Shown in pieces: positions 11,131-22,087 of a DNA stretch of 64,000 nucleotides (the first letter of the stretch is position 1; every line of letters begins with the position of its first letter). A model generated the notes under the pieces. That model was not told the origin of the DNA. It searched no databases and saw only the letters and a list, made by a program, of their open reading frames with translations. This stretch comes from Brachycybe producta. Taxonomy: Eukaryota > Arthropoda > Diplopoda > Playtdesmida > Andrognathidae. The stretch spans positions 310,001-374,000 of the forward strand of contig JAUPFP010000103.1 of NCBI GenBank assembly GCA_036925085.1, given 5' to 3'. The translations under genes were made by a program, and so were the position numbers.

Positions 11131-12100
11131 TGAAGTTGAAGTTGAAGTTTTAAGTTGAAGTTGAAGTTGAAGTTGAAGTTGAAGTTGAAGTTGAAGTTAA
11201 AGTGAAAGTTAAGTTGAAGTTGAAGTTGAAGTCAAGTTGAAGTTGAAGTTGAAGTTGAAGTTGAAGTTGAAGTTGAAGTTAAAGTTGAAGTTGAAGTTAA
11301 TGTTGAAGTTAAAGTTAAAGGTGAAGTTTAAGTTGAAGTTGAAGTTGAAGTTGAAGTTGAAGTTGAAGTTGAAGTTAAAGTTGAAGTTGAAGTTAATGTT
11401 GAAGTTAAAGTTAAAGGTGAAGTTTAAGTTGAAGTTGAAGTTGAAGTTGAAGTTGAATTTGAAGTTGAAGTTGAAGTTGAAGTTGAAATTGAAATTGCAG
11501 TTGAAGTTGAAGTTGAAGTTGAAGTTGAAGTCAAGTTGAAGTCAAGTTGAAGTTGAAGTTGAAGTTGAAGGTGAAGTTAAAGTTGAAGTTGAAGTTAATG
11601 TTGAAGTTAAAGTTAAAGGTGAAGTTTAAGTTTAAGTTGAAGTTGAAGTTGAAGTTGAAGTTGAATTTGAAGTTGAAGTTGAAGTTGATTTTGAAATTGA
11701 AATTGAAGTCAAGTTGAAGTTGAAGTTGAAGTTGAAGTTGAAGTTGAAGTTGAAGTTAAAGTGAAAGTTAAGTTGAAGTTGAAGTTGAAGTCAAGTTGAA
11801 GTTGAAGTTGAAGTTGAAGTTGAAGTTGAAGTCAAGTTGAAGTTGAAGTTGAAGTTGAAGTTGAAGTTTTAAGTTGAAGTTGAAGTTAGAGTTGAAGTTG
11901 AAGTTGAAGTTGAAGTTAAAGTGAAAGTTAAGTTGAAGTTGAAGTTGAAGTCATGTTGAAGTTGAAGTTGAAGTTGAAGTTGAAGTTAAAGTTGAAGTTG
12001 AAGGTAATGTTGAAGTTAAAGTTAAAGGTGAAGTTGAAGTTGAAGTTGAAGTTGAAGTTGAAGTTGAATTTGAAGTTGAAGTTGAAGTTGAAGTTGAAAT
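11131..12100 (+). repeat. S/T block, copy of the left end of the window
   Basis: The T doublet at 11237-11539 matches 128-424 at an offset of 11109. The match continues through GATTTTGAAATTG, GTTAGAGTTG and GAAGTCATGTTG (11950, compare 836). Confidence 0.86.
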
Positions 12101-13023
12101 TGAAATCGAAGTTGAAGTTGAAGTTGAAGTTGAAGTTGAAGTTGAAGTTGAAGTCAATTTGAAGTCAAGTTGAAGTTGAAGTTGAAGTTAATGTTGAATT
12201 TGAAGTTAAAGTTAAAGTTAAAGGTGAAGTTGAAGTTGAAGTTGAAGTTGAAGTTGAAGTTGAAGTTGAAGTTAAAAAGAAAATGAAGTTGAAGTTGAAG
12301 TTGAAGTCAAGTTGAAATTAAAGTTGAAGTTAAAGTTGAAGTTGAAGTTAATGTTGAATTTGAAGTTAAAGTTAAAGTTGAAGGTGAAGTTGAAGTTGAA
12401 GTTGAAGTTGAAGTTGAAGTTGAAGTTGAAGTTGAAGTTGAAGTTGAAGTTGAAGTTGAAGTTGAAGTTGAAGTTGAAGTTGAAGTTGAAGTTGAAGTTG
12501 AAGTTAAAGTGAATATGAAGTTGAAGTAGAAGTTGAAGTTGAAGTTGAAGTTAAAAAGAAAATGAAGTTGAAGTTGAAGTTGAAGTCAAGTTGAAATTAA
12601 AGTTGAAGTTAAAGTTGAAGTTGAAGTTAATGTTAAATTTGAAGTTAAAGTTAAAGTTAAAGGTGAAGTTGAAGTTGAAGTTGAAGTTAAAGTTGAAGTT
12701 GAAGTTGAAGTTGAAGTTGAAGTTGAAGTTGAAGTTGAAGTTAAAGTGAAAATGAAGTTGAAGTTGAAGTTGAAGTCAAGTTGAAATTAAAGTTGAAGTT
12801 AAAGTTGAAGTTGAAGTTAATGTTGAATTTGAAGTTAAAGTTAAAGTTAAAGGTGAAGTTGAAGTTGAAGTTAAAGTTGAAGTTGAAGTTGAAGTTGAAG
12901 TTGAAGTTGAAGTTAAAGTTGAAGTTGAAGTTAATGTCAAAGTTAAAGTTAAGTTGAGGTTGAAGTTGATGTCAAGTTGAAGTTGAAGTTGAAGTTGAAG
13001 TTGAAGTTGAAGTTAAAGTTGAA
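12101..13023 (+). repeat. K-module block, second copy
   Basis: K motifs near 12273 and 12552 lie among long hexamer runs. Private changes include AAAGTGAATATGAAG (about 12509), AATGTTAAATTTG (about 12630) and AAGTTGAGGTTG (about 12957). Confidence 0.85.
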
Positions 13024-13223
13024 GTCGAAGTGGAAGTGGAAATGGAAATAGAAGTGGAAGTGGAAGTTGAAGTTGAAATTAAAGTTGAAATTAAAGTTAA
13101 GGTTAAAGTGGAATTTGAATTTGAAGTTGAAGTTGAAGTTGAAGTTGCAGTTGAATTTGAAGTTGTAGTTGAATTTTAAGTTGAAGTTGAAGTTAAAGTT
13201 AAGTTGAAGTTGAAGTTGAAAGT
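13024..13223 (+). repeat. A block, copy 5
   Basis: The GTCG mark is at 13024. It carries one extra hexamer before GCAGTT compared with the copy at 1753; other marks agree. Confidence 0.87.
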
Positions 13224-13511
13224 GAAGTTCAAGTTGAAGTTCAAGTTGAAGTTCAAGTTGAAGTTCAAGTTGAAGTTCAAGTTGAAGTTCAAGTTGAAGT
13301 TCAAGTTGAAGTTCATGTTGAAGTTCAAGTTGAAGTTCAAGTTGAAGTTCAAGTTGAAGTTCAAGTTGAAGTTCAAGTTGAAGTTCAAGTTGAAGTTCAA
13401 GTTGAAGTTCAAGTTGAAGTTCAAGTTGAAGTTCATGTTGAAGTTCAAGTTGAAGTTCAAGTTGAAGTTCAAGTTGAAGTTCAAGTTGAAGTTCAAGTTG
13501 AAGTTCAAGTT
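13224..13511 (+). repeat. C array 4: 24 copies
   Basis: A 288-base array with CATGTT at 13314 and 13434. Total copy number equals C array 1, but the markers are 120 bases apart instead of 144, so units were gained on one side and lost on the other. Confidence 0.95.
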
Positions 13512-13840
13512 GAAGCTGAAGTTGAAGTTAAGGTTGAAGTTAAATTTGCAGTTGAAGTTGAATTTGCAGTTTAATTTGAAGTTGAATTTAAAGTTGAATT
13601 TGATGTTGACATTGAAGTTGAAGTTGAAATTGAAGTGGAAGTTGAAGTTGAAGTTGAATTTAAAGTGAAAGTTAAGTTGAAGTTGAAGTTAAAGTTGAAG
13701 TTGAAGTTAATGTTGAAGTTGAAGTTAAAGTTAATGGTGAAGTTGAAGTTGAAATGAAGTTAAAGTTGAAGTTAAAGTTAATGTTGAAGTTGAAGTTAAA
13801 GTAAAAGTTAAGTTGAAGTTAAAGTTGAAGTCAAGTTGAA
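13512..13840 (+). repeat. DE tail after C array 4
   Basis: Marks lie 11277 bases to the right of the first cassette. A private GAATTTAAAGTG (about 13656) replaces GAAGTTAAAGTG. Confidence 0.87.
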
Positions 13841-14698
13841 GTTGAAGTTGAAGTTGAAGTTGAAGTTTTAAGTTGAAGTTGAAGTTGAAGTTGAAGTTGA
13901 AGTTGAAGTTAAAGTGAAAGTTAAGTTGAAGTTGAAGTTGAAGTCAAGTTGAAGTTGAAGTTGAAGTTGAAGTTGAAGTTAAAGTTGAAGTTAAAGTTAA
14001 TGTTGAAGTTAAAGTTAAAGGTGAAGTTTAAGTTGAAGTTTAAGTTGAAGTTGAAGTTGAATTTGAAGTTGAAGTTGAAGTTGAAGTTGAAATTGAAATT
14101 GCAGTTGAAGTTGAAGTTGAAGTTGAAGTTGAAGTCAAGTTGAAGTCAAGTTGAAGTTGAAGTTGAAGGTGAAGTTAAAGTTGAAGTTGAAGTTAATGTT
14201 GAAGTTAAAGTTAAAGGTGAAGTTTAAGTTGAAGTTGAAGTTGAAGTTGAAGTTGAAGTTGAATTTGAAGTTGAAGTTGAAGTTGATTTTGAAATCGAAA
14301 TTGAAGTCAAGTTGAAGTTGAAGTTGAAGTTGAAGTTGAAGTTGAAGTTGAAGTTGAAGTTAAAGTGAAAGTTAAGTTGAAGTTGAAGTTGAAGTCAAGT
14401 TGAAGTTGAAGTTGAAGTTGAAGTTGAAGTTGAAGTTGAAGTCAAGTTGAAGTTGAAGTTGAAGTTGAAGTTGAAGTTGAAGTTGAAGTTGAAGTTGAAG
14501 TTAAAGTGAAAGTTAAGTTGAAGTTGAAGTTGAAGTCAAGTTGAAGTTGAAGTTGAAGTTGAAGTCGAAGTTGAAGTTGAATTTGAAGTTGACGTTGAAG
14601 TTGAAGTTGAAGTTAAAGTGAAAGTTAAGTTGAAGTTGAAGTTGAAGTCAAGTTGAAGTAAAGTTGAAGTTGAAGTTGAAGTTGAAGTTGAAGTTGAA
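13841..14698 (+). repeat. S and T modules, copy of 2561-3421
   Basis: The offset stays 11277 throughout (T module 13949 against 2672). A private change GAAGTAAAG (about 14654) replaces GAAGTCAAG, which locally removes one register slip. Confidence 0.86.
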
Positions 14699-15180
14699 GT
14701 GGATTTTGAAGTTGAAGTTGAAGTTGAAGTTGAAGTTGAAGTTGAAGTTGAAGTTGAAGTTGAAGTTAATGTTGAATTTGAAGTTAAAGTTAAAGTTAAA
14801 GGTGAAGTTGAAGTTGAAGTTGAAGTTGAAGTTGAAGTTGAAGTTAAAGTGAAAATGAAGTTGAAGTTGAAGTTGAAGTCAAGTTGAAATTAATGTTGAA
14901 GTTGAAGTTAATGTTGAAGTTGAAGTTAATGTTGAAGTTGAAGTTAATGTTGAAGTTAAAGTTAAAGGTTTAAGTTTAAGTTGAAGTTGAAGTTGAAGTT
15001 AAAGTGAAAATGAAGTTGAAGTTGAAGTTGAAGTCAAGTTGAAATTAATGTTGAAGTTGAAGTTAATGTTGAAGTTGAAGTTAATGTTGAAGTTGAAGTT
15101 AATGTTGAAGTTAAAGTTAAAGGTTTAAGTTGAATTTGAAGTTGAAGTTAAAGTTGAAGTTGAAATTGAAATTGAATTCA
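14699..15180 (+). repeat. U module and two N arrays
   Basis: GTGGATTTTGAAG begins at 14699, and the 18-mer arrays lie at about 14888-14970 and 15046-15125. The block ends with GAATTC at 15174, the only EcoRI site I found outside the right half. Confidence 0.86.
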
Positions 15181-16294
15181 AGTTGAAGTTGAAGTTGAAG
15201 TTGAAGTTGAAGTTGAAGTTGAAGTTAAAGTGAAAGTTAAGTTGAAGTTGAAGTTGAAGTCAAGTTGAAGTTGAAGTTGAAGTCAAGTTGAAGTTGAAGT
15301 TGATGTTGAAGTTGAAGTTGAAGTTGAAGTTGAAGTTGAAGTTAAAGTGAAAATGAAGTTGAAGTTGAAGTTGAAGTTGAAGTTGAAATTGAAATCGAAG
15401 TTGAAGTTGAAGTTGAAGTTGAAGTTGAAGTTGAAGTTGAAGTCAATTTGAAGTCAAGTTGAAGTTGAAGTTGAAGTTAATGTTGAATTTGAAGTTAAAG
15501 TTAAAGTTAAAGGTGAAGTTGAAGTTGAAGTTGAAGTTGAAGTTGAAGTTGAAGTTGAAGTTAAAAAGAAAATGAAGTTGAAGTTGAAGTTGAAGTCAAG
15601 TTGAAATTAAAGTTGAAGTTAAAGTTGAAGTTGAAGTTAATGTTGAATTTGAAGTTAAAGTTAAAGTTGAAGGTGAAGTTGAAGTTGAAGTTGAAGTTGA
15701 AGTTGAAGTTGAAGTTGAAGTTGAAGTTGAAGTTGAAGTTGAAGTTGAAGTTGAAGTTGAAGTTAAAGTGAAAATGAAGTTGAAGTTGAAGTTGAAGTTG
15801 AAGTTGAAGTTAAAAAGAAAATGAAGTTGAAGTTGAAGTTGAAGTCAAGTTGAAATTAAAGTTGAAGTTAAAGTTGAAGTTGAAGTTAATGTTGAATTTG
15901 AAGTTAAAGTTAAAGTTAAAGGTGAAGTTGAAGTTGAAGTTGAAGTTAAAGTTGAAGTTGAAGTTGAAGTTGAAGTTGAAGTTGAAGTTGAAGTTGAAGT
16001 TGAAGTTGAAGTTAAAGTGAAAATGAAGTTGAAGTTGAAGTTGAAGTCAAGTTGAAATTAAAGTTGAAGTTAAAGTTGAAGTTGAAGTTAATGTTGAATT
16101 TGAAGTTAAAGTTAAAGTTAAAGGTGAAGTTGAAGTTGAAGTTAAAGTTGAAGTTGAAGTTGAAGTTGAAGTTGAAGTTGAAGTTAAAGTTGAAGTTGAA
16201 GTTAATGTCAAAGTTAAAGTTAAGTTGAAGTTGAAGTTGATGTCAAGTTGAAGTTGAAGTTGAAGTTGAAGTTGAAGTTGAAGTTAAAGTTGAA
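15181..16294 (+). repeat. S module joined to a K-module block
   Basis: Near 15385 the sequence jumps from the GATGTT spacer into GAAATTGAAATCGAAG. It then follows 12105 onward at an offset of 3289, including K motifs near 15561 and 15808. The jump is a recombination joint between two older units. Confidence 0.83.
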
Positions 16295-16488
16295 GTCGAA
16301 GTGGAAGTGGAAATGGAAATAGAAGTGGAAGTGGAAGTTGAAGTTGAAATTAAAGTTGAAATTAAAGTTAAGGTTAAAGTGGAATTTGAATTTGAAGTTG
16401 AAGTTGAAGTTGCAGTTGAATTTGAAATTGTAGTTGAATTTTAAGTTGAAGTTGAAGTTAAAGTTAAGTTGAAGTTGAAGTTGAAAGT
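16295..16488 (+). repeat. A block, copy 6
   Basis: The GTCG mark is at 16295. A private GAAATTGTAG (about 16424) replaces GAAGTTGTAG. Confidence 0.86.
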
Positions 16489-16812
16489 GAAGTTCAAGTT
16501 GAAGTTCAAGTTGAAGTTCAAGTTGAAGTTCAAGTTGAAGTTCAAGTTGAAGTTCAAGTTGAAGTTCAAGTTGAAGTTCAAGTTGAAGTTCAAGTTGAAG
16601 TTCATGTTGAAGTTCAAGTTGAAGTTCAAGTTGAAGTTCAAGTTGAAGTTCAAGTTGAAGTTCAAGTTGAAGTTCAAGTTGAAGTTCAAGTTGAAGTTCA
16701 AGTTGAAGTTCAAGTTGAAGTTCAAGTTGAAGTTCATGTTGAAGTTCATGTTGAAGTTCAAGTTGAAGTTCAAGTTGAAGTTCAAGTTGAAGTTCAAGTT
16801 GAAGTTCAAGTT
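16489..16812 (+). repeat. C array 5: 27 copies
   Basis: A 324-base array and the only one with three CATGTT units (16603, 16735, 16747). The last two are adjacent units, the footprint of a one-unit duplication or of copying between neighbours. Confidence 0.95.
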
Positions 16813-17140
16813 GAAGCTGAAGTTGAAGTTAAGGTTGAAGTTAAATTTGCAGTTGAAGTTGAATTTGCAGTTTAATTTGAAGTTGAATTTAAAGTTGAAT
16901 TTGATGTTGACATTGAAGTTGAAGTTGAAATTGAAGTGGAAGTTGAAGTTGAAGTTGAAGTTAAAGTGAAAGTTAAGTTGAAGTTGAAGTTAAAGTTGAA
17001 GTTGAAGTTAATGTTGAAGTTGAAGTTAAAGTTAACGGTGAAGTTGAAGTTGAAATGAAGTTAAAGTTGAAGTTAAAGTTAATGTTGAAGTTGAAGTTAA
17101 AGTAAAAGTTAAGTTGAAGTTAAAGTTGAAGTCAAGTTGA
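16813..17140 (+). repeat. DE tail after C array 5
   Basis: It shows the usual order, with AACGGTGAAG at about 17035 instead of AATGGTGAAG. This creates a CpG and a GTTAAC site seen nowhere else. Confidence 0.86.
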
Positions 17141-17993
17141 AGTTGAAGTTGAAGTTGAAGTTGAAGTTTTAAGTTGAAGTTGAAGTTGAAGTTGAAGTTG
17201 AAGTTGAAGTTAAAGTGAAAGTTAAGTTGAAGTTGAAGTTGAAGTCAAGTTGAAGTTGAAGTTGAAGTTGAAGTTGAAGTTAAAGTTGAAGTTAAAGTTA
17301 ATGTTGAAGTTAAAGTTAAAGGTGAAGTTTAAGTTGAAGTTGAAGTTGAAGTTGAAGTTGAATTTGAAGTTGAAGTTGAAGTTGAAGTTGAAATTGAAAT
17401 TGCAGTTGAAGTTGAAGTTGAAGTTGAAGTTGAAGTCAAGTTGAAGTCAAGTTGAAGTTGAAGTTGAAGGTGAAGTTAAAGTTGAAGTTGAAGTTAATGT
17501 TGAAGTTAAAGTTAAAGGTAAAGTTTAAGTTTAAGTTGAAGTTGAAGTTGAAGTTGAAGTTGAATTTGAAGTTGAAGTTGAAGTTGATTTTGAAATCGAA
17601 ATTGAAGTCAAGTTGAAGTTGAAGTTGAAGTTGAAGTTGAAGTTGAAGTTGAAGTTGAAGTTAAAGTGAAAGTTAAGTTGAAGTTGAAGTTGAAGTCAAG
17701 TTGAAGTTGAAGTTGAAGTTGAAGTTGAAGTTGAAGTTGAAGTCAAGTTGAAGTTGAAGTTGAAGTTGAAGTTGAAGTTGAAGTTGAAGTTGAAGTTAAA
17801 GTGAAAGTTAAGTTGAAGTTGAAGTTGAAGTCAAGTTGAAGTTGAAGTTGAAGTTGAAGTCGAAGTTGAAGTTGAATTTGAAGTTGACGTTGAAGTTGAA
17901 GTTGAAGTTAAAGTGAAAGTTAAGTTGAAGTTGAAGTTGAAGTCAAGTTGAAGTCAAGTTGAAGTTGAAGTTGAAGTTGAAGTTGAAGTTGAA
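17141..17993 (+). repeat. S and T modules
   Basis: A third copy of the 2561-3421 order (T module at 17250-17444, GACGTT near 17886), with a private AAAGGTAAAG at about 17516. Confidence 0.85.
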
Positions 17994-18500
17994 GTGGATT
18001 TTGAAGTTGAAGTTGAAGTTGAAGTTGAAGTTGAAGTTGAAGTTGAAGTTGAAGTTGAAGTTGAAGTTGAAGTTGAAGTTAATGTTGAATTTGAAGTTAA
18101 AGTTAAAGTTAAAGGTGAAGTTGAAGTTGAAGTTGAAGTTGAAGTTGAAGTTGAAGTTGAAGTTGAAGTTGAAGTTAAAGTGAAAATGAAGTTGAAGTTG
18201 AAGTTGAAGTCAAGTTGAAATTAATGTTGAAGTTGAAGTTAATGTTGAAGTTGAAGTTAATGTTGAAGTTGAAGTTAATGTTGAAGTTAAAGTTAAAGGT
18301 TTAAGTTTAAGTTTAAGTTGAAGTTGAAGTTAAAGTGAAAATGAAGTTGAAGTTGAAGTTGAAGTCAAGTTGAAATTAATGTTGAAGTTGAAGTTAATGT
18401 TGAAGTTGAAGTTAATGTTGAAGTTGAAGTTAATGTTGAAGTTAAAGTTAAAGGTTTAAGTTGAATTTGAAGTTGAAGTTAAAGTTGAAGTTGAAATTGA
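17994..18500 (+). repeat. U module with long run, two N arrays
   Basis: GTGGATTTTGAAG is followed by a longer plain hexamer run than at 3422. N arrays lie at about 18220-18300 and 18377-18456. The segment 17250-18500 reappears at 29498-30780 at a constant offset of 12248. Confidence 0.86.
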
Positions 18501-18961
18501 AATTGAAGTCAAGTTGAAGTTGAAGTTGAAGTTGAAGTTGAAGTTGAAGTTGAAGTTAAAGTGAAAGTTAAGTTGAAGTTGAAGTTGAAGTCAAGTTGAA
18601 GTTGAAGTTGAAGTCAAGTTGAAGTTGAAGTTGATGTTGAAGTTGAAGTTGAAGTTGAAGTTGAAGTTGAAGTTGAAGTTAAAGTGAAAATGAAGTTGAA
18701 GTTGAAGTTGAAGTCAAGTTGAAATTAAAGTTGAAGTTAAAGTTGAAGTTGAAGTTAATGTTGAATTTGAAGTTAAAGTTAAAGTTAAAGGTGAAGTTGA
18801 AGTTGAAGTTAAAGTTGAAGTTGAAGTTGAAGTTGAAGTTGAAGTTGAAGTTAAAGTTGAAGTTGAAGTTAATGTCAAAGTTAAAGTTAAGTTGAAGTTG
18901 AAGTTGATGTCAAGTTGAAGTTGAAGTTGAAGTTGAAGTTGAAGTTGAAGTTAAAGTTGAA
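18501..18961 (+). repeat. Spacer leading into the 1.56-kb array
   Basis: Two S modules, GATGTT and the AATGTCAAAG/GATGTCAAG lead-in. The order copies 3896-4371, without K motifs. Confidence 0.84.
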
Positions 18962-20512
18962 GTCGAAGTGGAAGTGGAAATGGAAATAGAAGTGGAAGTG
19001 GAAGTTGAAGTTGAAATTAAAGTTGAAATTAAAGTTAAGGTTAAAGTGGAATTTGAATTTGAAGTTGAAGTTGAAGTTGCAGTTGAATTTGAAGTTGTAG
19101 TTGAATTTTAAGTTGAAGTTGAAGTTAAAGTTAAGTTGAAGTTGAAGTTGAAAGTGAAGTTCAAGTTGAAGTTCAAGTTGAAGTTCAAGTTGAAGTTCAA
19201 GTTGAAGTTCAAGTTGAAGTTCAAGTTGAAGTTCAAGTTGAAGTTCATGTTGAAGTTCAAGTTGAAGTTCAAGTTGAAGTTCAAGTTGAAGTTCAAGTTG
19301 AAGTTCAAGTTGAAGTTCAAGTTGAAGTTCAAGTTGAAGTTCAAGTTGAAGTTCAAGTTGAAGTTCAAGTTGAAGTTCAAGTTGAAGTTCATGTTGAAGT
19401 TCAAGTTGAAGTTCAAGTTGAAGTTCAAGTTGAAGTTCAAGTTGAAGTTCAAGTTGAAGCTGAAGTTGAAGTTAAGGTTGAAGTTAAATTTGCAGTTGAA
19501 GTTGAATTTGCAGTTTAATTTGAAGTTGAATTTAAAGTTGAATTTGATGTTGACATTGAAGTTGAAGTTGAAATTGAAGTGGAAGTTTAAGTTGAAGTTG
19601 AAGTTAAAGTGAAAGTTAAGTTGAAGTTGAAGTTAAAGTTGAAGTTGAAGTTAATGTTGAAGTTGAAGTTAAAGTTAATGGTGAAGTTGAAGTTGAAATG
19701 AAGTTAAAGTTGAAGTTAAAGTTAATGTTGAAGTTGAAGTTAAAGTAAAAGTTAAGTTGAAGTTAAAGTTGAAGTCAAGTTGAAGTTGAAGTTGAAGTTG
19801 AAGTTGAAGTTTTAAGTTGAAGTTGAAGTTGAAGTTGAAGTTGAAGTTGAAGTTAAAGTGAAAGTTAAGTTGAAGTTGAAGTTGAAGTCAAGTTGAAGTT
19901 GAAGTTGAAGTTGAAGTTGAAGTTAAAGTTGAAGTTAAAGTTAATGTTGAAGTTAAAGTTAAAGGTGAAGTTTAAGTTGAAGTTGAAGTTGAAGTTGAAG
20001 TTGAATTTGAAGTTGAAGTTGAAGTTGAAGTTGAAATTGAAATTGCAGTTGAAGTTGAAGTTGAAGTTAAAGTTGAAGTCGAAGTGGAAGTGGAAATGGA
20101 AATAGAAGTGGAAGTGGAAGTTGAAGTTGAAATTAAAGTTGAAATTAAAGTTAAGGTTAAAGTGGAATTTGAATTTGAAGTTGAAGTTGAAGTTGCAGTT
20201 GAATTTGAAGTTGTAGTTGAATTTTAAGTTGAAGTTGAAGTTAAAGTTAAGTTGAAGTTGAAGTTGAAAGTGAAGTTCAAGTTGAAGTTCAAGTTGAAGT
20301 TCAAGTTGAAGTTGAATTTGAAGTTAAAGTTAAAGTTAAAGGTGAAGTTGAAGTTGAAGTTAAAGTTGAAGTTGAAGTTGAAGTTGAAGTTGAAGTTGAA
20401 GTTAAAGTTGAAGTTGAAGTTAATGTCAAAGTTAAAGTTAAGTTGAAGTTGAAGTTGATGTCAAGTTGAAGTTGAAGTTGAAGTTGAAGTTGAAGTTGAA
20501 GTTAAAGTTGAA
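18962..20512 (+). repeat. 1.56-kb higher-order unit 1 (1551 bases)
   Basis: Unit order: A block (18962), long C array, DE tail, GAAGTTTTAAG, S, T (19893), GAAATTGCAG, second A block (20078), short C array of three CAAG units (about 20272-20307), GAATTT/AAAGGTGAAG, AATGTCAAAG, GATGTCAAG, next A block. A private GTGGAAGTTTAAG occurs near 19580. Confidence 0.92.
19156..19455 (+). repeat. C array 6: 25 copies
   Basis: 300 bases with CATGTT at 19246 and 19390 (144 apart). The last marker lies 60 bases from the end rather than the usual 72. Confidence 0.95.
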
Positions 20513-22087
20513 GTCGAAGTGGAAGTGGAAATGGAAATAGAAGTGGAAGTGGAAGTTGAAGTTGAAATTAAAGTTGAAATTAAAGTTAAGGTTAAAGTGG
20601 AATTTGAATTTGAAGTTGAAGTTGAAGTTGCAGTTGAATTTGAAGTTGTAGTTGAATTTTAAGTTGAAGTTGAAGTTAAAGTTAAGTTGAAGTTGAAGTT
20701 GAAAGTGAAGTTCAAGTTGAAGTTCAAGTTGAAGTTCAAGTTGAAGTTCAAGTTGAAGTTCAAGTTGAAGTTCAAGTTGAAGTTCAAGTTGAAGTTCAAG
20801 TTGAAGTTCATGTTGAAGTTCAAGTTGAAGTTCAAGTTGAAGTTCAAGTTGAAGTTCAAGTTGAAGTTCAAGTTGAAGTTCAAGTTGAAGTTCAAGTTGA
20901 AGTTCAAGTTGAAGTTCAAGTTGAAGTTCATGTTGAAGTTCAAGTTGAAGTTCAAGTTGAAGTTCAAGTTGAAGTTCAAGTTGAAGTTCAAGTTGAAGTT
21001 CAAGTTGAAGCTGAAGTTGAAGTTAAGGTTGAAGTTAAATTTGCAGTTGAAGTTGAATTTGCAGTTTAATTTGAAGTTGAATTTAAAGTTGAATTTGATG
21101 TTGACATTGAAGTTGAAGTTGAAATTGAAGTGGAAGTTGAAGTTGAAGTTGAAGTTAAAGTGAAAGTTAAGTTGAAGTTGAAGTTAAAGTTGAAGTTGAA
21201 GTTAATGTTGAAGTTGAAGTTAAAGTTAATGGTGAAGTTGAAGTTGAAATGAAGTTAAAGTTGAAGTTAAAGTTAATGTTGAAGTTGAAGTTAAAGTAAA
21301 AGTTAAGTTGAAGTTAAAGTTGAAGTCAAGTTGAAGTTGAAGTTGAAGTTGAAGTTGAAGTTTTAAGTTGAAGTTGAAGTTGAAGTTGAAGTTGAAGTTG
21401 AAGTTAAAGTGAAAGTTAAGTTGAAGTTGAAGTTGAAGTCAAGTTGAAGTTGAAGTTGAAGTTGAAGTTGAAGTTAAAGTTGAAGTTAAAGTTAATGTTG
21501 AAGTTAAAGTTAAAGGTGAAGTTTAAGTTGAAGTTGAAGTTGAAGTTGAAGTTGAATTTGAAGTTGAAGTTGAAGTTGAAGTTGAAATTGAAATTGCAGT
21601 TGAAGTTGAAGTTGAAGTTAAAGTTGAAGTCGAAGTGGAAGTGGAAATGGAAATAGAAGTGGAAGTGGAAGTTGAAGTTGAAATTAAAGTTGAAATTAAA
21701 GTTAAGGTTAAAGTGGAATTTGAATTTGAAGTTGAAGTTGAAGTTGCAGTTGAATTTGAAGTTGTAGTTGAATTTTAAGTTGAAGTTGAAGTTAAAGTTA
21801 AGTTGAAGTTGAAGTTGAAAGTGAAGTTCAAGTTGAAGTTCAAGTTGAAGTTCAAGTTGAAGTTCAAGTTGAAGTTGAATTTGAAGTTAAAGTTAAAGTT
21901 AAAGGTGAAGTTGAAGTTGAAGTTAAAGTTGAAGTTGAAGTTGAAGTTGAAGTTGAAGTTGAAGTTGAAGTTGAAGTTAAAGTTGAAGTTGAAGTTAATG
22001 TCAAAGTTAAAGTTAAGTTGAAGTTGAAGTTGATGTCAAGTTGAAGTTGAAGTTGAAGTTGAAGTTGAAGTTGAAGTTAAAGTTGAA
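20513..22087 (+). repeat. 1.56-kb higher-order unit 2 (1575 bases)
   Basis: Same order as unit 1. The short C array after the second A block (21629) has four CAAG units, and the plain run before AATGTCAAAG is 12 or more bases longer than in neighbours. Confidence 0.92.
20707..21006 (+). repeat. C array 7: 25 copies
   Basis: CATGTT at 20809 and 20929. Spacing from start, between markers and to the end is 96, 120 and 72 bases. Confidence 0.95.
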
